64,000 bases of DNA from DATAEK01 sp036258055 (GCA_036258055.1 DATAEK010000009.1:1-64000), one strand, 5' to 3'; positions 1-9,112 are shown, counted from the first letter of the stretch. Notes: a model not told the origin generated them from the sequence alone. Translations and numbers: made by a program.

Positions 1-57
1 AAGGCCCCGCTCCGCTCGCGTGGCTCGCTCGCTGCGCTCGCTCGAGGCACGATTGCT
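1..57. repeat. GC-rich repeat downstream of the respiratory cluster
   Basis: This stretch follows the stop codon of the CydA-like gene. It carries the nonamer GCTCGCTCG twice (positions 23-31 and 35-43) and the 15-mer GGCCCCGCTCCGCTC at 3-17, which recurs at 17159-17173 after the methyltransferase gene. It has no coding potential that I can support and looks like dispersed intergenic repeat DNA. Confidence 0.5.
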
Positions 58-1923
58 TCACGAGCTCTTTCTCCCAACAAAATCGGGCCGGTCGTGCAGG
101 CTCGTGATCCAGAACACAAAGCCGATCAGGAGGAAGAATCCGAGCACGGTCACCGAGACGACCTTCGTCGCGAAGCCAAGCGTGGGCGTGAACGCGTCGA
201 CAGAGGTGTCCCGAATGACGCCGTAGACGTGCCAGTGCTGGCGCAGGCCGGAGCGAACGTAGCCCATGAGCCCCATCAGCCAGGTGAACGTGACGGCGAT
301 GAAGATCAGCACGTATTGCGAAATCCGCGGAATGTGCCCCCACCGCACCTCACCGGTCCTCGCGGCCCCGCGGAACAGGAAGACGTCGATGGCCGTGATC
401 GACACCATCGCGATCAGGACCGAGCTGACCTGCGGTACCGACAGCCGGATACGGACCGTCGCTTCGACGAAGTACCCGTAGACGCCCAGGAAAATGACGG
501 TGAAGGCGGCGGCCGCGAAGATCGCGAGCTGCGCCGCGTGGCCCTTCTTCGCCCACGACACGGTTGCGACCTTTCCCGTCCGCCGATACAGGAGGAAGCT
601 CATGAAGGTCGTCAGAATCAGAATGTTCACGGCGGTGTTCTTCGCCGACATGACACCGAGGTAGCCGAGCACCGGGTGCGCTCCGCCTCCCATCGCCCGG
701 AGTTCGGACACCGTCGCGATGATCGATCGCGGCGTCGCCCAGACCATGAAGCAGAGCGTGATCGCGAAGAGCAGGTACTTGATGAACTTCTGAAGCGGCT
801 GCACCCCGTCGACCCGCCCCATCCCGAGCCAGAGGTAGTAGTTGGCCGCGAGAAAGAGATTTCCGATCAGCACCGCCTGAATGATGAACAGCCACGAGAA
901 GGCCCCGCCCATCATCGTGAGGCCGAGCGTCTGCGAGAACGCGTAGATCTCCTTTGCGAGCCAGTAGCCGGCGAACGGGAGCGGGAGGAAGGCGCTGATC
1001 GCGACGAAGTTCCCGATGTATCCCATCCAGTCGTAGTGCGCGCGCTCCTCGTCGGTCTCCGCCTGCAGGAACTTGAAGGCCGCGTAAGCGGCGGCGACCG
1101 ATCCGCCGAAGGCGATGTTCGCGATGAATCGATGGACGTTGATCGGCATCCAGGTGTAGTTGTAGACCGCGTCCCAGACGGAGAGCACCGCCCCTTTGCT
1201 CGAGACTCCGTTCGGCGACATCATGAACGTGAGCCAGGCATTGGCGATCAACATGATGCAGGTGCCGACGACGTTGAGGCCGAGCCCAAGACCCAGGTGC
1301 ACCAGGGGATGGAACTTCCCCCAACCGTAGTAGTAGGTGTAGAGGAAGAAGGCTTCGGCGAAGAAGAGCAGGACGTACGGGAGGAAGGTGGGGGAGAACA
1401 CGCTCATCAGGTAGTTCGTGAACTTCGGATACAGGATGATGAGCATGAACGTCAGGAACGCTCCGAAGGTCGCCGTCAGCGAGAAGGAGACGGAGAGGAG
1501 CTTCGTGAACTCGTACGCGAGCAGGTCGTATCGCCGATCTCCGGTCTTGTAGCCGATCGCCTCGACGATGAACGCGAAGATTGGGACAGCAAGGACGAAC
1601 GCCGCGAACAGCAGGTGCAATTGCGCGACCGACCAGATGGCCACGCGGCTCCCGACGACGGGAAAGGTCCGGTACTCGGCCTCGGTATAGGGTGTCGCCT
1701 TAGCCTTGCTCTCCGCCGCTGCCTTTTCGGCGGTTGCTCCATCCGCGCGGGGCGTGGCGTCGACGGTCGCGGCAGGCGCCCGGTAGGGTTCTTTGTATTC
1801 GTTGTGGGTCACGAAGACCGACGCCATCCAGACGACGCCGATGAACATGGCAACGCCGACAACGGGACCGAGAAGGATCAGCACCTTGCGGTTCATCGCG
1901 CTGTTCATCACGCCATTGGCCAC
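58..1923 (-). CDS. CydA-like cytochrome bd quinol oxidase subunit I
   Basis: Polytopic membrane protein of 621 residues resembling subunit I of cytochrome bd oxidase, which oxidises quinol. Residues 11-36 form an extra N-terminal membrane segment, followed by an Ala/Lys-rich linker (50-85) and then the CydA core. His103 fits the N-terminal haem ligand, Glu190 the membrane acidic residue, His264 (NVHRFIAN) the second haem ligand, and RQHWHVYG at 561-568 matches the conserved C-terminal RQPWxVYG block. The long Q-loop of E. coli CydA is not obvious. The start is GTG at 1923, preceded by GGGGAGG five bases upstream, 11 bases after the cytochrome c gene. No CydB is seen, although the window ends just downstream. 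By position it may replace the NrfD-type quinone-binding subunits of alternative complex III; that is inference. Confidence 0.8.
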   Translation of the reverse strand: MANGVMNSAMNRKVLILLGPVVGVAMFIGVVWMASVFVTHNEYKEPYRAPAATVDATPRADGATAEKAAAESKAKATPYTEAEYRTFPVVGSRVAIWSVAQLHLLFAAFVLAVPIFAFIVEAIGYKTGDRRYDLLAYEFTKLLSVSFSLTATFGAFLTFMLIILYPKFTNYLMSVFSPTFLPYVLLFFAEAFFLYTYYYGWGKFHPLVHLGLGLGLNVVGTCIMLIANAWLTFMMSPNGVSSKGAVLSVWDAVYNYTWMPINVHRFIANIAFGGSVAAAYAAFKFLQAETDEERAHYDWMGYIGNFVAISAFLPLPFAGYWLAKEIYAFSQTLGLTMMGGAFSWLFIIQAVLIGNLFLAANYYLWLGMGRVDGVQPLQKFIKYLLFAITLCFMVWATPRSIIATVSELRAMGGGAHPVLGYLGVMSAKNTAVNILILTTFMSFLLYRRTGKVATVSWAKKGHAAQLAIFAAAAFTVIFLGVYGYFVEATVRIRLSVPQVSSVLIAMVSITAIDVFLFRGAARTGEVRWGHIPRISQYVLIFIAVTFTWLMGLMGYVRSGLRQHWHVYGVIRDTSVDAFTPTLGFATKVVSVTVLGFFLLIGFVFWITSLHDRPDFVGRKSS

Positions 1924-1934
1924 GGTGCCTCCCC

Positions 1935-2540
1935 TTACTTGGTGTCCGCTGGCGCGGCCGTCGCGCTTGCCTGCCGCTTGCGCTGGAGTTCTCGGACGTG
2001 GGCGATGATCGCCCAGCGGTCAGCCGAAGGGATCGGCCAGCGGTACGCGGGCATGAGCCCCTGCCCGTTGGTGATGACGTCGAAGATCTGACCGTCCGTG
2101 TACTTCAGGATCTTCTCCTGATGGAAGGATGCGGTGGGGACGTTGCCTCGCTGGAACAGGATCCCCTTACCGTCCCCTCGCGCGTCGTGGCAAGGCTGGC
2201 AATAGATCACATATCGCTGGCGGCCGCGCTCGAGAACCGCCTCGTCCACGGTCATGGGAATGGTCGCGACGAATTGCCCGTCCGCTCCCTTCCCCGTGAA
2301 GAAGGCCGTGTCCTCCTTCAGCCCGCCGATGGGGACCGTTCCCGGAACTGGCTGGCGCATGGACGAGCCGTCGTAGAAGAACGTGCTGGCCGTCTGTGGA
2401 AGCACCTTCGGCTGGTCATCCATGCTCGGATTGATATGGATGGGGGGGCGGCTCGACGTGCAGCCGCGCGCGCAGCCGGTGTGGACAACGAGAGACGTAA
2501 GCGCGAGGGCGCCCAGCACGCGCCGTGTCCGGGCGGTCAT
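1935..2540 (-). CDS. Monohaem cytochrome c, ActE-like lipoprotein
   Basis: Exported monohaem cytochrome c of 201 residues. The N-terminus is a signal sequence ending in a lipobox-like LVVHTGC (Cys23), so membrane anchoring by lipid is likely. One haem site, CQPCH at 114-118, is followed by a GLMPAY segment (Met163) that supplies the probable axial methionine. Length, single haem and position after an ActB-like gene match ActE of alternative complex III, which carries electrons onward to terminal acceptors. The ATG overlaps the stop of the upstream gene by four bases (ATGA), so the two are translationally coupled. A longer in-frame extension upstream runs antisense-free within the ActB gene and is not needed. 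Confidence 0.85.
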   Translation of the reverse strand: MTARTRRVLGALALTSLVVHTGCARGCTSSRPPIHINPSMDDQPKVLPQTASTFFYDGSSMRQPVPGTVPIGGLKEDTAFFTGKGADGQFVATIPMTVDEAVLERGRQRYVIYCQPCHDARGDGKGILFQRGNVPTASFHQEKILKYTDGQIFDVITNGQGLMPAYRWPIPSADRWAIIAHVRELQRKRQASATAAPADTK

Positions 2541-5500
2541 GCAGGGTGCCTCTCTTCGGTCCCTGGGCGCCAGACACTCGCGTTGGCCCGCACACCCTCG
2601 AGGTCGGGATTCGGGTTGCGCACCTTGGACAGATAGGTCGTCCGGGGCTTGGTGTTCAGCTCGTCGAGGAGCGCGTAGTTGCGCGGATCGGCCTTGGCCT
2701 TGGCGACCCGGCTCGATTGATCGCGGATATCTCCGAACTCGATCGCCGAGGCGGGGCAGGCCTGCTGGCAGGCCGTCTTGACGTCGCCGTCGCGAATCTC
2801 GCGTCCGCCGAGCCGCGCGTCGATCTTCACCCGATTGATCCGCTGCGTGCAGTAGGTGCACTTCTCCATGACGCCCCTCGCGCGGACCGTGACGTCCGGG
2901 TTCATCGCGAGCTTGAGGATGTCGGGCGTGTCCTTGGTGAAGTTGAAGAAATTGAAGTGGCGCACCTTGTACGGGCAGTTGTTCGAGCAGTAGCGGGTTC
3001 CGATGCACCGGTTGTAGACCATCACGTTGAGGCCCTGCGCGTCGTGAACCGTCGCTGCCACGGGGCAGACCTGCTCGCAGGGTGCATCCTCGCACTGCAT
3101 GCAGGGCACCGGCTGGAAGACGACCTCCGGGTTTTCTTGAGGGTTCTGAGCGTCGCCGGAGAAGTACCGGTCGACCCGGAGCCAATGCATCTCGCGCCCC
3201 TTCGCGACCTGGACCTTGCCGACGACCGGCACGTTGTTCTCGCTCTGGCACGCGACCATGCACGCGTTGCACCCGATGCACGCGTTCAGGTCGATCGTCA
3301 TCCCCCACTGATGTCCCTGGTCGTAGGTACGTTCCTTCCAGAGGGAGAAGTGCGGCGATTCCTTCTCGAAGACGCCGTGCGCGGTGATCTCTTCTCCCTC
3401 GGGCTTGGCGGCCTCAGGCGCCGCGCCTCCATGCGAAGTCTCGGGTCGCTCCGTTCCGCCGGCCGGCTTCGATCGAAGCGCGGTGAGCGTCGACTCGCGC
3501 ACCACGGGGCGCCCCTCCATGCTGCCGTGTTCCTGGGTCGCCGAGAGCGGATACGTGCGCGCGAGCTTCGTGAGCTTGCCCCCGCTGTCGAAGCCGGATG
3601 CCTTGGAGTTTCGGACCGTGAAGGCGTTGAACCCGACTCCCGACCCGATTCGGCCCGCATGCGAACGGCCATAGCCGAGCGTCACGGCGACCACGCCGTC
3701 CGTCATTCCTGGGAGGAGCCACACGGGGAGCTCGATCGAGCGGCCGGCATAGTCAAGGCGGACCCAATCCCTGTTTACGAGTCCGAGCGATTCGGCCGTC
3801 TTCGGGCTGACGAGCGCAGGGTTGTCCCAGGTCAGCTTCGTGAGGGGATCGGGCAGCTCCTGCAACCACCCGTCGTTCGCGAAGCGGCCGTCGTGAAGCG
3901 AGGGTGAAGGGAGGAAGACGACCTCCAGGCCATTCGGACCCCCGCCGATCGAGCGCGCCAGCTCCGCTACGGGCTGTCCCGTGAGGCTGGGGACAACTTC
4001 TGGAAGCTCGCTGCCGGACAGGAGCCCGTCATTCAGGACGCGGTTCCACTTCTTGTCGAAGTCGGCCTCGCCCAGGATCGGTTTCCAGGTCTCCCGCACG
4101 ATGTCGTAGCCGGGACGATCCTTGCCCCCGAGCATCAGCCCGAGCACCTCGACAGGGGTTCGTCCGCCGAACAGCGGGAGGATTAGCGGCTGAACGACGC
4201 TGAGCGTGCCTCCAACCGCGCGCACGTCTCCCCACGACTCGAGGTAATGCGCGCGGGGAACGTGCCAGGTCGCCTTGACGGATGTTTCGTCGACCGAGTG
4301 CCCGAGCGCAATCGATTGAGGGACCTTCGCCATCGCCGCGGCGAAATCGAGATCAGCGGGGGCATCGAAGACAGGATTGCCGCCCAGGACGACGAGCGTC
4401 TTGATCGTCCCCGCGTTCATGGCGGAAACGAGCGAGGCGAGCGAGCTGACGCTCGGAAGCGCCGCATCCTTCGTCTCGTAGTAGCTGACCGTCTTGCCTG
4501 TGTTGCCGAGAGAAGCGTTCAGCGCGCAGACGGCGGCGTGGACGGCCGCGGGCTGCCGTTCCCCAGCCACGATCAACCCTTTGCCGCGGTTTGCGAGCAG
4601 ATCCTTGGCGATGGCGTCGATCCAGCGTGGGTCGACACCGGGAACCGCGCCGCCCGCCAGGTTCGCGGCTCCGGCCTCGGCAGGAGCGAGGCGTGCCGCG
4701 AGCATCGCAAGAAAGGCGGCAATCTGGCGGCTCTCGAGACGGAGCCGATGATCTGCCATCGCGCCCGTGAGCGAGTAGACCGCCTCGACGGCGTAGAGGC
4801 GGTTCATGGCGCCGCCGGAGGCTCCCGCACGTCGTCCGTCCGCGAAGCCTCGCGCGTGGCGGATCATTTCCGGGTCGGTCAGGAGCGGGTCGGCGTCGAG
4901 CGCGAGAATGACCGAGGCTCGATCGAGCCGGAGCATGAGATCGAGGTCGCGCCCCGTGGCCTGCCGCAGTCCGGCGAGCCGGTTCTCGTCGCTGACGGCG
5001 TCGTAAGTGGCCCACTGCAACCGGGGGAATCGGGCACGGAGCTCGGAGGCCAGGCGCGCCAAGGTGGGGGAGGAGAAGGATTCTGAGAGGACCGCGAGGC
5101 CGGCACCGCCGTCCGCGGCGTGAGCCTCGGACAGCGGGCCCCAGGCCGTCACGAAGTCGCTCCAGGACTTCGGGTCCCCTTTCAACCTGACCGATTGCGA
5201 GCGGTCGGGATCGTAGAGGCTGAGTACGGACGCCTGGACGCGTGAGCTCGAGGCACCGAGCGTGGACGGGTGCGAAGGGTTCCCCTCGATCTTGGTCGGT
5301 CGTCCCTCGTGGCTCTCGACGATCAGGCCGTAGGCGCTCCGCCGGAACGGCATCGTTGTCGCGTAGTAGCGGGGGATCCCCGGGACCACGTCCTCAGGTG
5401 CGGTGACGTAGGGGACGATCTCTTCCACGGGCCGCCGGCATCCCGCGAGCCCCGCGAGCGACAGCGAGGCGCCCAGGAGCGTCATCATCTCGCGCCGGGT

Positions 5501-5620
5501 GACGCCCGCGGGAAGCTCGGACGCTCCCTCCGGGAACTCGCGCTCGAGAAAACTCCGGGATTCGGGGTGATCCTCGAGCTCCTCGAGGCTTCGCCAGTAT
5601 GTCCGTGTCACCGGTGGCAC
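2537..5620 (-). CDS. ActB-like molybdopterin-fold/4Fe-4S fusion protein
   Basis: Periplasmic-facing redox subunit of 1027 residues. A twin-arginine motif (TRREMMTLLG, Arg42-Arg43) precedes a hydrophobic stretch and a lipobox cysteine at 61. Residues about 65-680 resemble the molybdopterin oxidoreductase fold. Residues 781-955 are a ferredoxin-like part with four cysteine groups: CIGCNACMVAC at 781-791, CMQCEDAPC with CPV at 840-852, CIGTRYCSNNC at 872-882, and CTYC plus the last cysteines at 921-955. This fusion is the hallmark of ActB in alternative complex III, where the first half has lost molybdenum and the iron-sulfur clusters relay electrons from quinol. It overlaps the upstream pentahaem gene by 13 bases and the downstream cytochrome gene by 4, so all are one operon. 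Confidence 0.88.
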   Translation of the reverse strand: MPPVTRTYWRSLEELEDHPESRSFLEREFPEGASELPAGVTRREMMTLLGASLSLAGLAGCRRPVEEIVPYVTAPEDVVPGIPRYYATTMPFRRSAYGLIVESHEGRPTKIEGNPSHPSTLGASSSRVQASVLSLYDPDRSQSVRLKGDPKSWSDFVTAWGPLSEAHAADGGAGLAVLSESFSSPTLARLASELRARFPRLQWATYDAVSDENRLAGLRQATGRDLDLMLRLDRASVILALDADPLLTDPEMIRHARGFADGRRAGASGGAMNRLYAVEAVYSLTGAMADHRLRLESRQIAAFLAMLAARLAPAEAGAANLAGGAVPGVDPRWIDAIAKDLLANRGKGLIVAGERQPAAVHAAVCALNASLGNTGKTVSYYETKDAALPSVSSLASLVSAMNAGTIKTLVVLGGNPVFDAPADLDFAAAMAKVPQSIALGHSVDETSVKATWHVPRAHYLESWGDVRAVGGTLSVVQPLILPLFGGRTPVEVLGLMLGGKDRPGYDIVRETWKPILGEADFDKKWNRVLNDGLLSGSELPEVVPSLTGQPVAELARSIGGGPNGLEVVFLPSPSLHDGRFANDGWLQELPDPLTKLTWDNPALVSPKTAESLGLVNRDWVRLDYAGRSIELPVWLLPGMTDGVVAVTLGYGRSHAGRIGSGVGFNAFTVRNSKASGFDSGGKLTKLARTYPLSATQEHGSMEGRPVVRESTLTALRSKPAGGTERPETSHGGAAPEAAKPEGEEITAHGVFEKESPHFSLWKERTYDQGHQWGMTIDLNACIGCNACMVACQSENNVPVVGKVQVAKGREMHWLRVDRYFSGDAQNPQENPEVVFQPVPCMQCEDAPCEQVCPVAATVHDAQGLNVMVYNRCIGTRYCSNNCPYKVRHFNFFNFTKDTPDILKLAMNPDVTVRARGVMEKCTYCTQRINRVKIDARLGGREIRDGDVKTACQQACPASAIEFGDIRDQSSRVAKAKADPRNYALLDELNTKPRTTYLSKVRNPNPDLEGVRANASVWRPGTEERHPA

Positions 5621-6255
5621 CCCGAACAGTCAGTCGGTGGATTGACCGGTCGGCTGCGCTGGAGCTCCGCCGCGAGCGTTCCGGTGTCCCGCGGGGGAGT
5701 CCACTTCATGTTGGTGACCTCCGAGACGGGACGTCGGTTGGGACCGGGGTTGCGATGGCAGTCGAGGCACCAGCTCATGCTCAAAGGCGTCATCTGAGTG
5801 ACCCTTTCCATCTCGTCGATACGGCCGTGGCAGGTGACACAGCCGATTCCTGACGCCACGTGCGCGCGGTGGGTGAAATAGGCGAAGTCGGGAAGCTTGT
5901 GAACGCGAATCCAGTGCATCGGCCGACCGCTGGCGGCGCTATCCCGAATCGGCGCGAGCTTCTCGCTATCCCTCTTCACGAGCTGATGGCAGTTCATGCA
6001 GGTCTGGGTGGGCGGAACGTTCGCGACGGCAGAAATCTCGACCGAGGCGTGACAGTATCGGCAATCGAGACCAAGCTCGCCGACGTGGAGTTTGTGGCTG
6101 TACGGGACGGGCTGAACGGGACGGTAGCCCACGTCTGTGTACCACGGGGAAAAAAAGTACCAGACGCCCGCGATCGCGAGGATCGGACCGAGGCTGCCCG
6201 CGATCGCAGCCACGATCGGAAGCTTGTTCCACCAGGGGGGGAAGATTTGGGCCAA
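5608..6255 (-). CDS. Pentahaem cytochrome c, ActA-like
   Basis: Cytochrome of 215 residues with a single N-terminal membrane anchor (about 13-35) and five CxxCH haem sites at 65-69, 86-90, 139-143, 163-167 and 210-214. The architecture (one helix followed by five c-type haems, class III/c7-like) matches ActA, which with ActE mediates electron exit from alternative complex III. It is the first gene of the minus-strand operon. The start is TTG at 6255: an in-frame TAG lies two codons upstream and no ATG or GTG is available, so the rare start is forced. No good Shine-Dalgarno sequence is visible. Confidence 0.85.
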   Translation of the reverse strand: MAQIFPPWWNKLPIVAAIAGSLGPILAIAGVWYFFSPWYTDVGYRPVQPVPYSHKLHVGELGLDCRYCHASVEISAVANVPPTQTCMNCHQLVKRDSEKLAPIRDSAASGRPMHWIRVHKLPDFAYFTHRAHVASGIGCVTCHGRIDEMERVTQMTPLSMSWCLDCHRNPGPNRRPVSEVTNMKWTPPRDTGTLAAELQRSRPVNPPTDCSGCHR

Positions 6256-6712
6256 TGGCTAGGACTCAGGGGCGCTGGAGGACAGTTGCCCAGGCCCGCG
6301 AGTCCGCGATTGAACTGTGATGCCACATCCTCGCGCCCCAAACGAATTTCGTCGCAGAGAACGACCGGAACGCCGTCGATTGAAGCCGGAATCTTATCCA
6401 CGAACTCAGACCACGGTCAAGCACGCCGCGCCGTTCTGTCGGCCGGCACAGCGCGATCGGTCTCACCGGCGACGTCACTCGGCGATCGAATCACGCGTGA
6501 GCTGCACCAGTCCATGGTCGAGGTCGACACGAACATCCGCGCGGACACTCGAGTTCTACATCTGTGACGTGCCGACGAGACCCGAAGTGGGCTACATTCA
6601 CACGGTACTGCGAGGGCACGAGCGCCGATCGCCAGCTGGCGGAGTACCGGCAGCGTGAAGGGGGGCCCGGCGGGGCGAAGCCCCCCGGACTGGTAATGAC
6701 GGAGGGCAGGCG
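6256..6712. other. Divergent intergenic region with no gene seen
   Basis: This 457-base gap separates the minus-strand respiratory operon from the plus-strand ATP-grasp genes and must contain promoters for both. I see no convincing coding sequence. A small GC hairpin (GGGGC-GAA-GCCCC core) lies near 6672-6685, and the same core recurs near 24239-24252. The plus-strand start at 6713 is preceded by a GGAGGG Shine-Dalgarno sequence. Confidence 0.5.
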
Positions 6713-7681
6713 ATGAAGGTCGGATTGCTCTGCGGGCGGGAGTACAGCTTTCCTCCGGCGTTCATCGAGCGCGTCGGTCAGATTGGTGCGCCCTACGCCA
6801 TCACCGCGGAAATGGTGCAGTGGGGCGGCACGAAGATGGACGAGCCCGCGAAGTACCGGGTGATCGTCGATCGCATCTCGCACGAGGTCGAGTACTATCG
6901 CGGCGCCCTGAAGCATGCGGTGTTGCAGGGCAGTTACGTCATCAACAACCCATTCTGGTGGACGGCTGACGACAAGTACTTCAACTACTCCGTCATGGCG
7001 AAGCTCGGTGTCGCGATCCCGCGCACGGTGCTGCTTCCCCAGAAAGGCTACCCGGCCGACGTCGATCTGACGTCGGAGTCGCTGCGCAACCTCGCCTATC
7101 CCGTCGACTGGGACAGCCTGCTCGATTACGTGGGGCGTCCCGCGATTCTCAAGCCGTACTCGGGCGGCGGATGGAAGCACGTCTACAAGGTGAACAACCG
7201 CGAGGAGCTTCTCGAAGCGTACGATCGGACATCGCCCTACTGCATGACGCTCCAGCAGTTCATCGACTTCGATCACTACGTGCGCTGCTTCACCTTCGGC
7301 AAGACCGACATCACCCCCGTGGCCTACGATCCGCGTGAGCGGAGATACCTGGTCGAGCACGAATATCTCTCCGCTGACGTCGGCGCCCGCGTCATCCGCG
7401 ATGCGCAGACAATCAACCAGGCACTCGGTTACGAGATGAACACGATCGAGTTCGCGGTCATGCAAGGTGTCCCGTACGCGATCGATTACCTCAATCCGGC
7501 GCCGGACTTCGAGCGCGATCGCATCACCGAGTTCTACTTCTCCCATGTCGTCGAGAAGATGGCGCACCTCGTGGTCGACCGCGCGATCAACGGCCATGCG
7601 GCGCAGTGCTGGCCGCGGTGGGAAGAGATGCTGGGCATCGGTCCGGCTTCCGGGTTCACCGGCGCGCCGGGGATTCGCTGA
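6713..7681 (+). CDS. ATP-grasp-like protein
   Basis: Soluble protein of 322 residues with an ATP-grasp look. It has an N-terminal Rossmann-like part starting MKVGLLCGRE, then a PAILKPYSGGGWKHVYKV segment (about 145-162) that fits the ATP-binding lysine and glycine-rich loop, and an IEFAV / AIDYLNPAPDFE segment (about 245-270) that supplies the usual acidic metal ligands. No substrate can be named; RimK-like ligases are the nearest familiar comparison. The next ATP-grasp gene starts at the base after its stop codon, so the two proteins probably act together, perhaps in successive ligations. A Shine-Dalgarno GGAGGG precedes the ATG. Confidence 0.7.
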   Translation: MKVGLLCGREYSFPPAFIERVGQIGAPYAITAEMVQWGGTKMDEPAKYRVIVDRISHEVEYYRGALKHAVLQGSYVINNPFWWTADDKYFNYSVMAKLGVAIPRTVLLPQKGYPADVDLTSESLRNLAYPVDWDSLLDYVGRPAILKPYSGGGWKHVYKVNNREELLEAYDRTSPYCMTLQQFIDFDHYVRCFTFGKTDITPVAYDPRERRYLVEHEYLSADVGARVIRDAQTINQALGYEMNTIEFAVMQGVPYAIDYLNPAPDFERDRITEFYFSHVVEKMAHLVVDRAINGHAAQCWPRWEEMLGIGPASGFTGAPGIR

Positions 7682-9037
7682 ATGGACGCGGCCGGCGAGT
7701 GGCACGCGCTGCTCCGTCCGGAGGAGGAGCTGAGTCCGGCGTTCTGCCGGCGCTTCGCCGACGCGATGCGCGCCCGGAAGCTGACGTTCGGCGAGCGCCT
7801 CCACAGTCCATTTCTCCGGCCATTCTTTCTCACCGATCGTGATGAAGCCCGGATCCGCACGGCGTCGGAGGCGATTGCCGCCGCGGGTGAGCGCGTGGTC
7901 CGCGCCGCGCTCGAGTCGCCGTCGATGATGCGGCAGCTCGGCATGACCGAGCCCGAAATCCGGCTGGTCGAAATCGATCCCGGATACGGCACGGCAAGCA
8001 CGGCGTCGCGGCTCGACGCGTTTCTGCTCCCGGACTCACTGCACTTCGCCGAGTACAACGCCGAGTCTCCAGCGGGTCTCGGCTACACTCAGCGGCTCTG
8101 TGAGTTGTTCGACACGCTGCCGGCGATGACCCGTTTTCGCGGCCCGCACCGCGTGCGCCACTACGGAACGATTGATGCGATGCTCGGGGCGCTCCTGGCG
8201 AGCTACGCCGAGTGGGGTGGACGCGCGTCCCCGCCGGTCATCGCAATCGTTGACTGGCGCGACGTGCCGACGTGGAGTGAGTTCGAAATCCTCGCCGACG
8301 CGTTCGCCGCTGCAGGCGTGCCGACGGTCATCTCCGATCCGCGCGATCTGTCGTTCGATGGCGGTGTGCTCAGGGCCGGCGATCGCGCGATCGATCTCGT
8401 TTACCGCCGCGTCCTGATAAACGACATCGTCAGCAGATCCGAAGAATGCCGCGCGCTCGTTGACGCCTACCGGACGCGGGCCGTGTGCGTCGCGAACACA
8501 TTCCGCTGCAAGCTGGCTCACAAGAAGGCGTTCTTCGCGGTGCTGACCGATCCGGCGCACGCCCCGCTCTTCACGCCCACCGAGCTCGACATCATTCATG
8601 CATCGGTTCCGTGGACGCGCGTGGTCGAGGACATACGGACGCAGAAGGAGGGCCGCGAGTCAGGGCTGCTCGAGATCGCGAGGCAGAATCGCGAACGCCT
8701 CGTCCTCAAACCAAACGACGAATACGGTGGCAAGGGGGTCGTGCTTGGTTGGGAGACGAATGCGGGTGAATGGGAGGGACTGCTCGACGCCGCGCTGGCC
8801 GATCCTGTCGGCACGTGGATCGTGCAGGAGCGCATCCCGGTGCGGCGCGAAGTCTTTCCGCAGTTCGATGCCGAAGGTCGCGTGACGATGCGCGACATGC
8901 TGGTCGATTTCGCACCATACCTGTTTCGTGGACGAATGGGTGGATTCCTGACGCGATTGAGCGGCACTGGCCTCGCAAATGTCACATCTGGTGGTGGACA
9001 GGTACCGGCGTTTGTGGTCGAGGAAGGGTCCGCCTGA
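7682..9037 (+). CDS. Circularly permuted ATP-grasp-like protein
   Basis: Protein of 451 residues that resembles circularly permuted ATP-grasp proteins related to glutathionylspermidine synthase. Supporting segments are EYNAESPAGLGY (about 122-133), IAIVDW (about 190-195), a lysine-containing FRCKLAHKKAFFAVL part, and the nucleotide-binding segment LVLKPNDEYGGKGVVLGW (about 340-357), followed by WIVQERI. The family ligates carboxylates to amines using ATP, but the substrates are not identifiable here. It starts immediately after the stop of the preceding ATP-grasp gene, with no own ribosome site, implying coupled translation and a shared pathway. Confidence 0.7.
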   Translation: MDAAGEWHALLRPEEELSPAFCRRFADAMRARKLTFGERLHSPFLRPFFLTDRDEARIRTASEAIAAAGERVVRAALESPSMMRQLGMTEPEIRLVEIDPGYGTASTASRLDAFLLPDSLHFAEYNAESPAGLGYTQRLCELFDTLPAMTRFRGPHRVRHYGTIDAMLGALLASYAEWGGRASPPVIAIVDWRDVPTWSEFEILADAFAAAGVPTVISDPRDLSFDGGVLRAGDRAIDLVYRRVLINDIVSRSEECRALVDAYRTRAVCVANTFRCKLAHKKAFFAVLTDPAHAPLFTPTELDIIHASVPWTRVVEDIRTQKEGRESGLLEIARQNRERLVLKPNDEYGGKGVVLGWETNAGEWEGLLDAALADPVGTWIVQERIPVRREVFPQFDAEGRVTMRDMLVDFAPYLFRGRMGGFLTRLSGTGLANVTSGGGQVPAFVVEEGSA

Positions 9038-9091
9038 AGGGGACGCTACAAACGCGGATCGTCTGCTCGAAGGCGGACGTCACGCCGCCGT

Positions 9092-9112
9092 AGTGTCCGG
9101 CTTTGGCCGGAC
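9092..9112. repeat. TCCGGC/GCCGGA palindrome
   Basis: A copy of the dispersed palindrome GTCCGGC ... GCCGGAC with a four-base loop, preceded by TAGT as in the copies at 12162 and 23386. It lies in the 200-base gap between the second ATP-grasp gene and the SWIB gene. The rest of that gap shows nothing further that I can interpret. Confidence 0.75.

Noticed and set aside
94..2091. Long plus-strand reading frame opposite the CydA-like gene
   Set aside because: It is very rich in Arg, Glu, Asp and His with no membrane, signal or domain features, as expected for the antisense of a GC-rich gene; the minus strand has clear cytochrome motifs.
6660..6690. Rho-independent terminator
   Set aside because: The hairpin is GC-rich but has no T-tract after it on either strand and lies just before a gene start.
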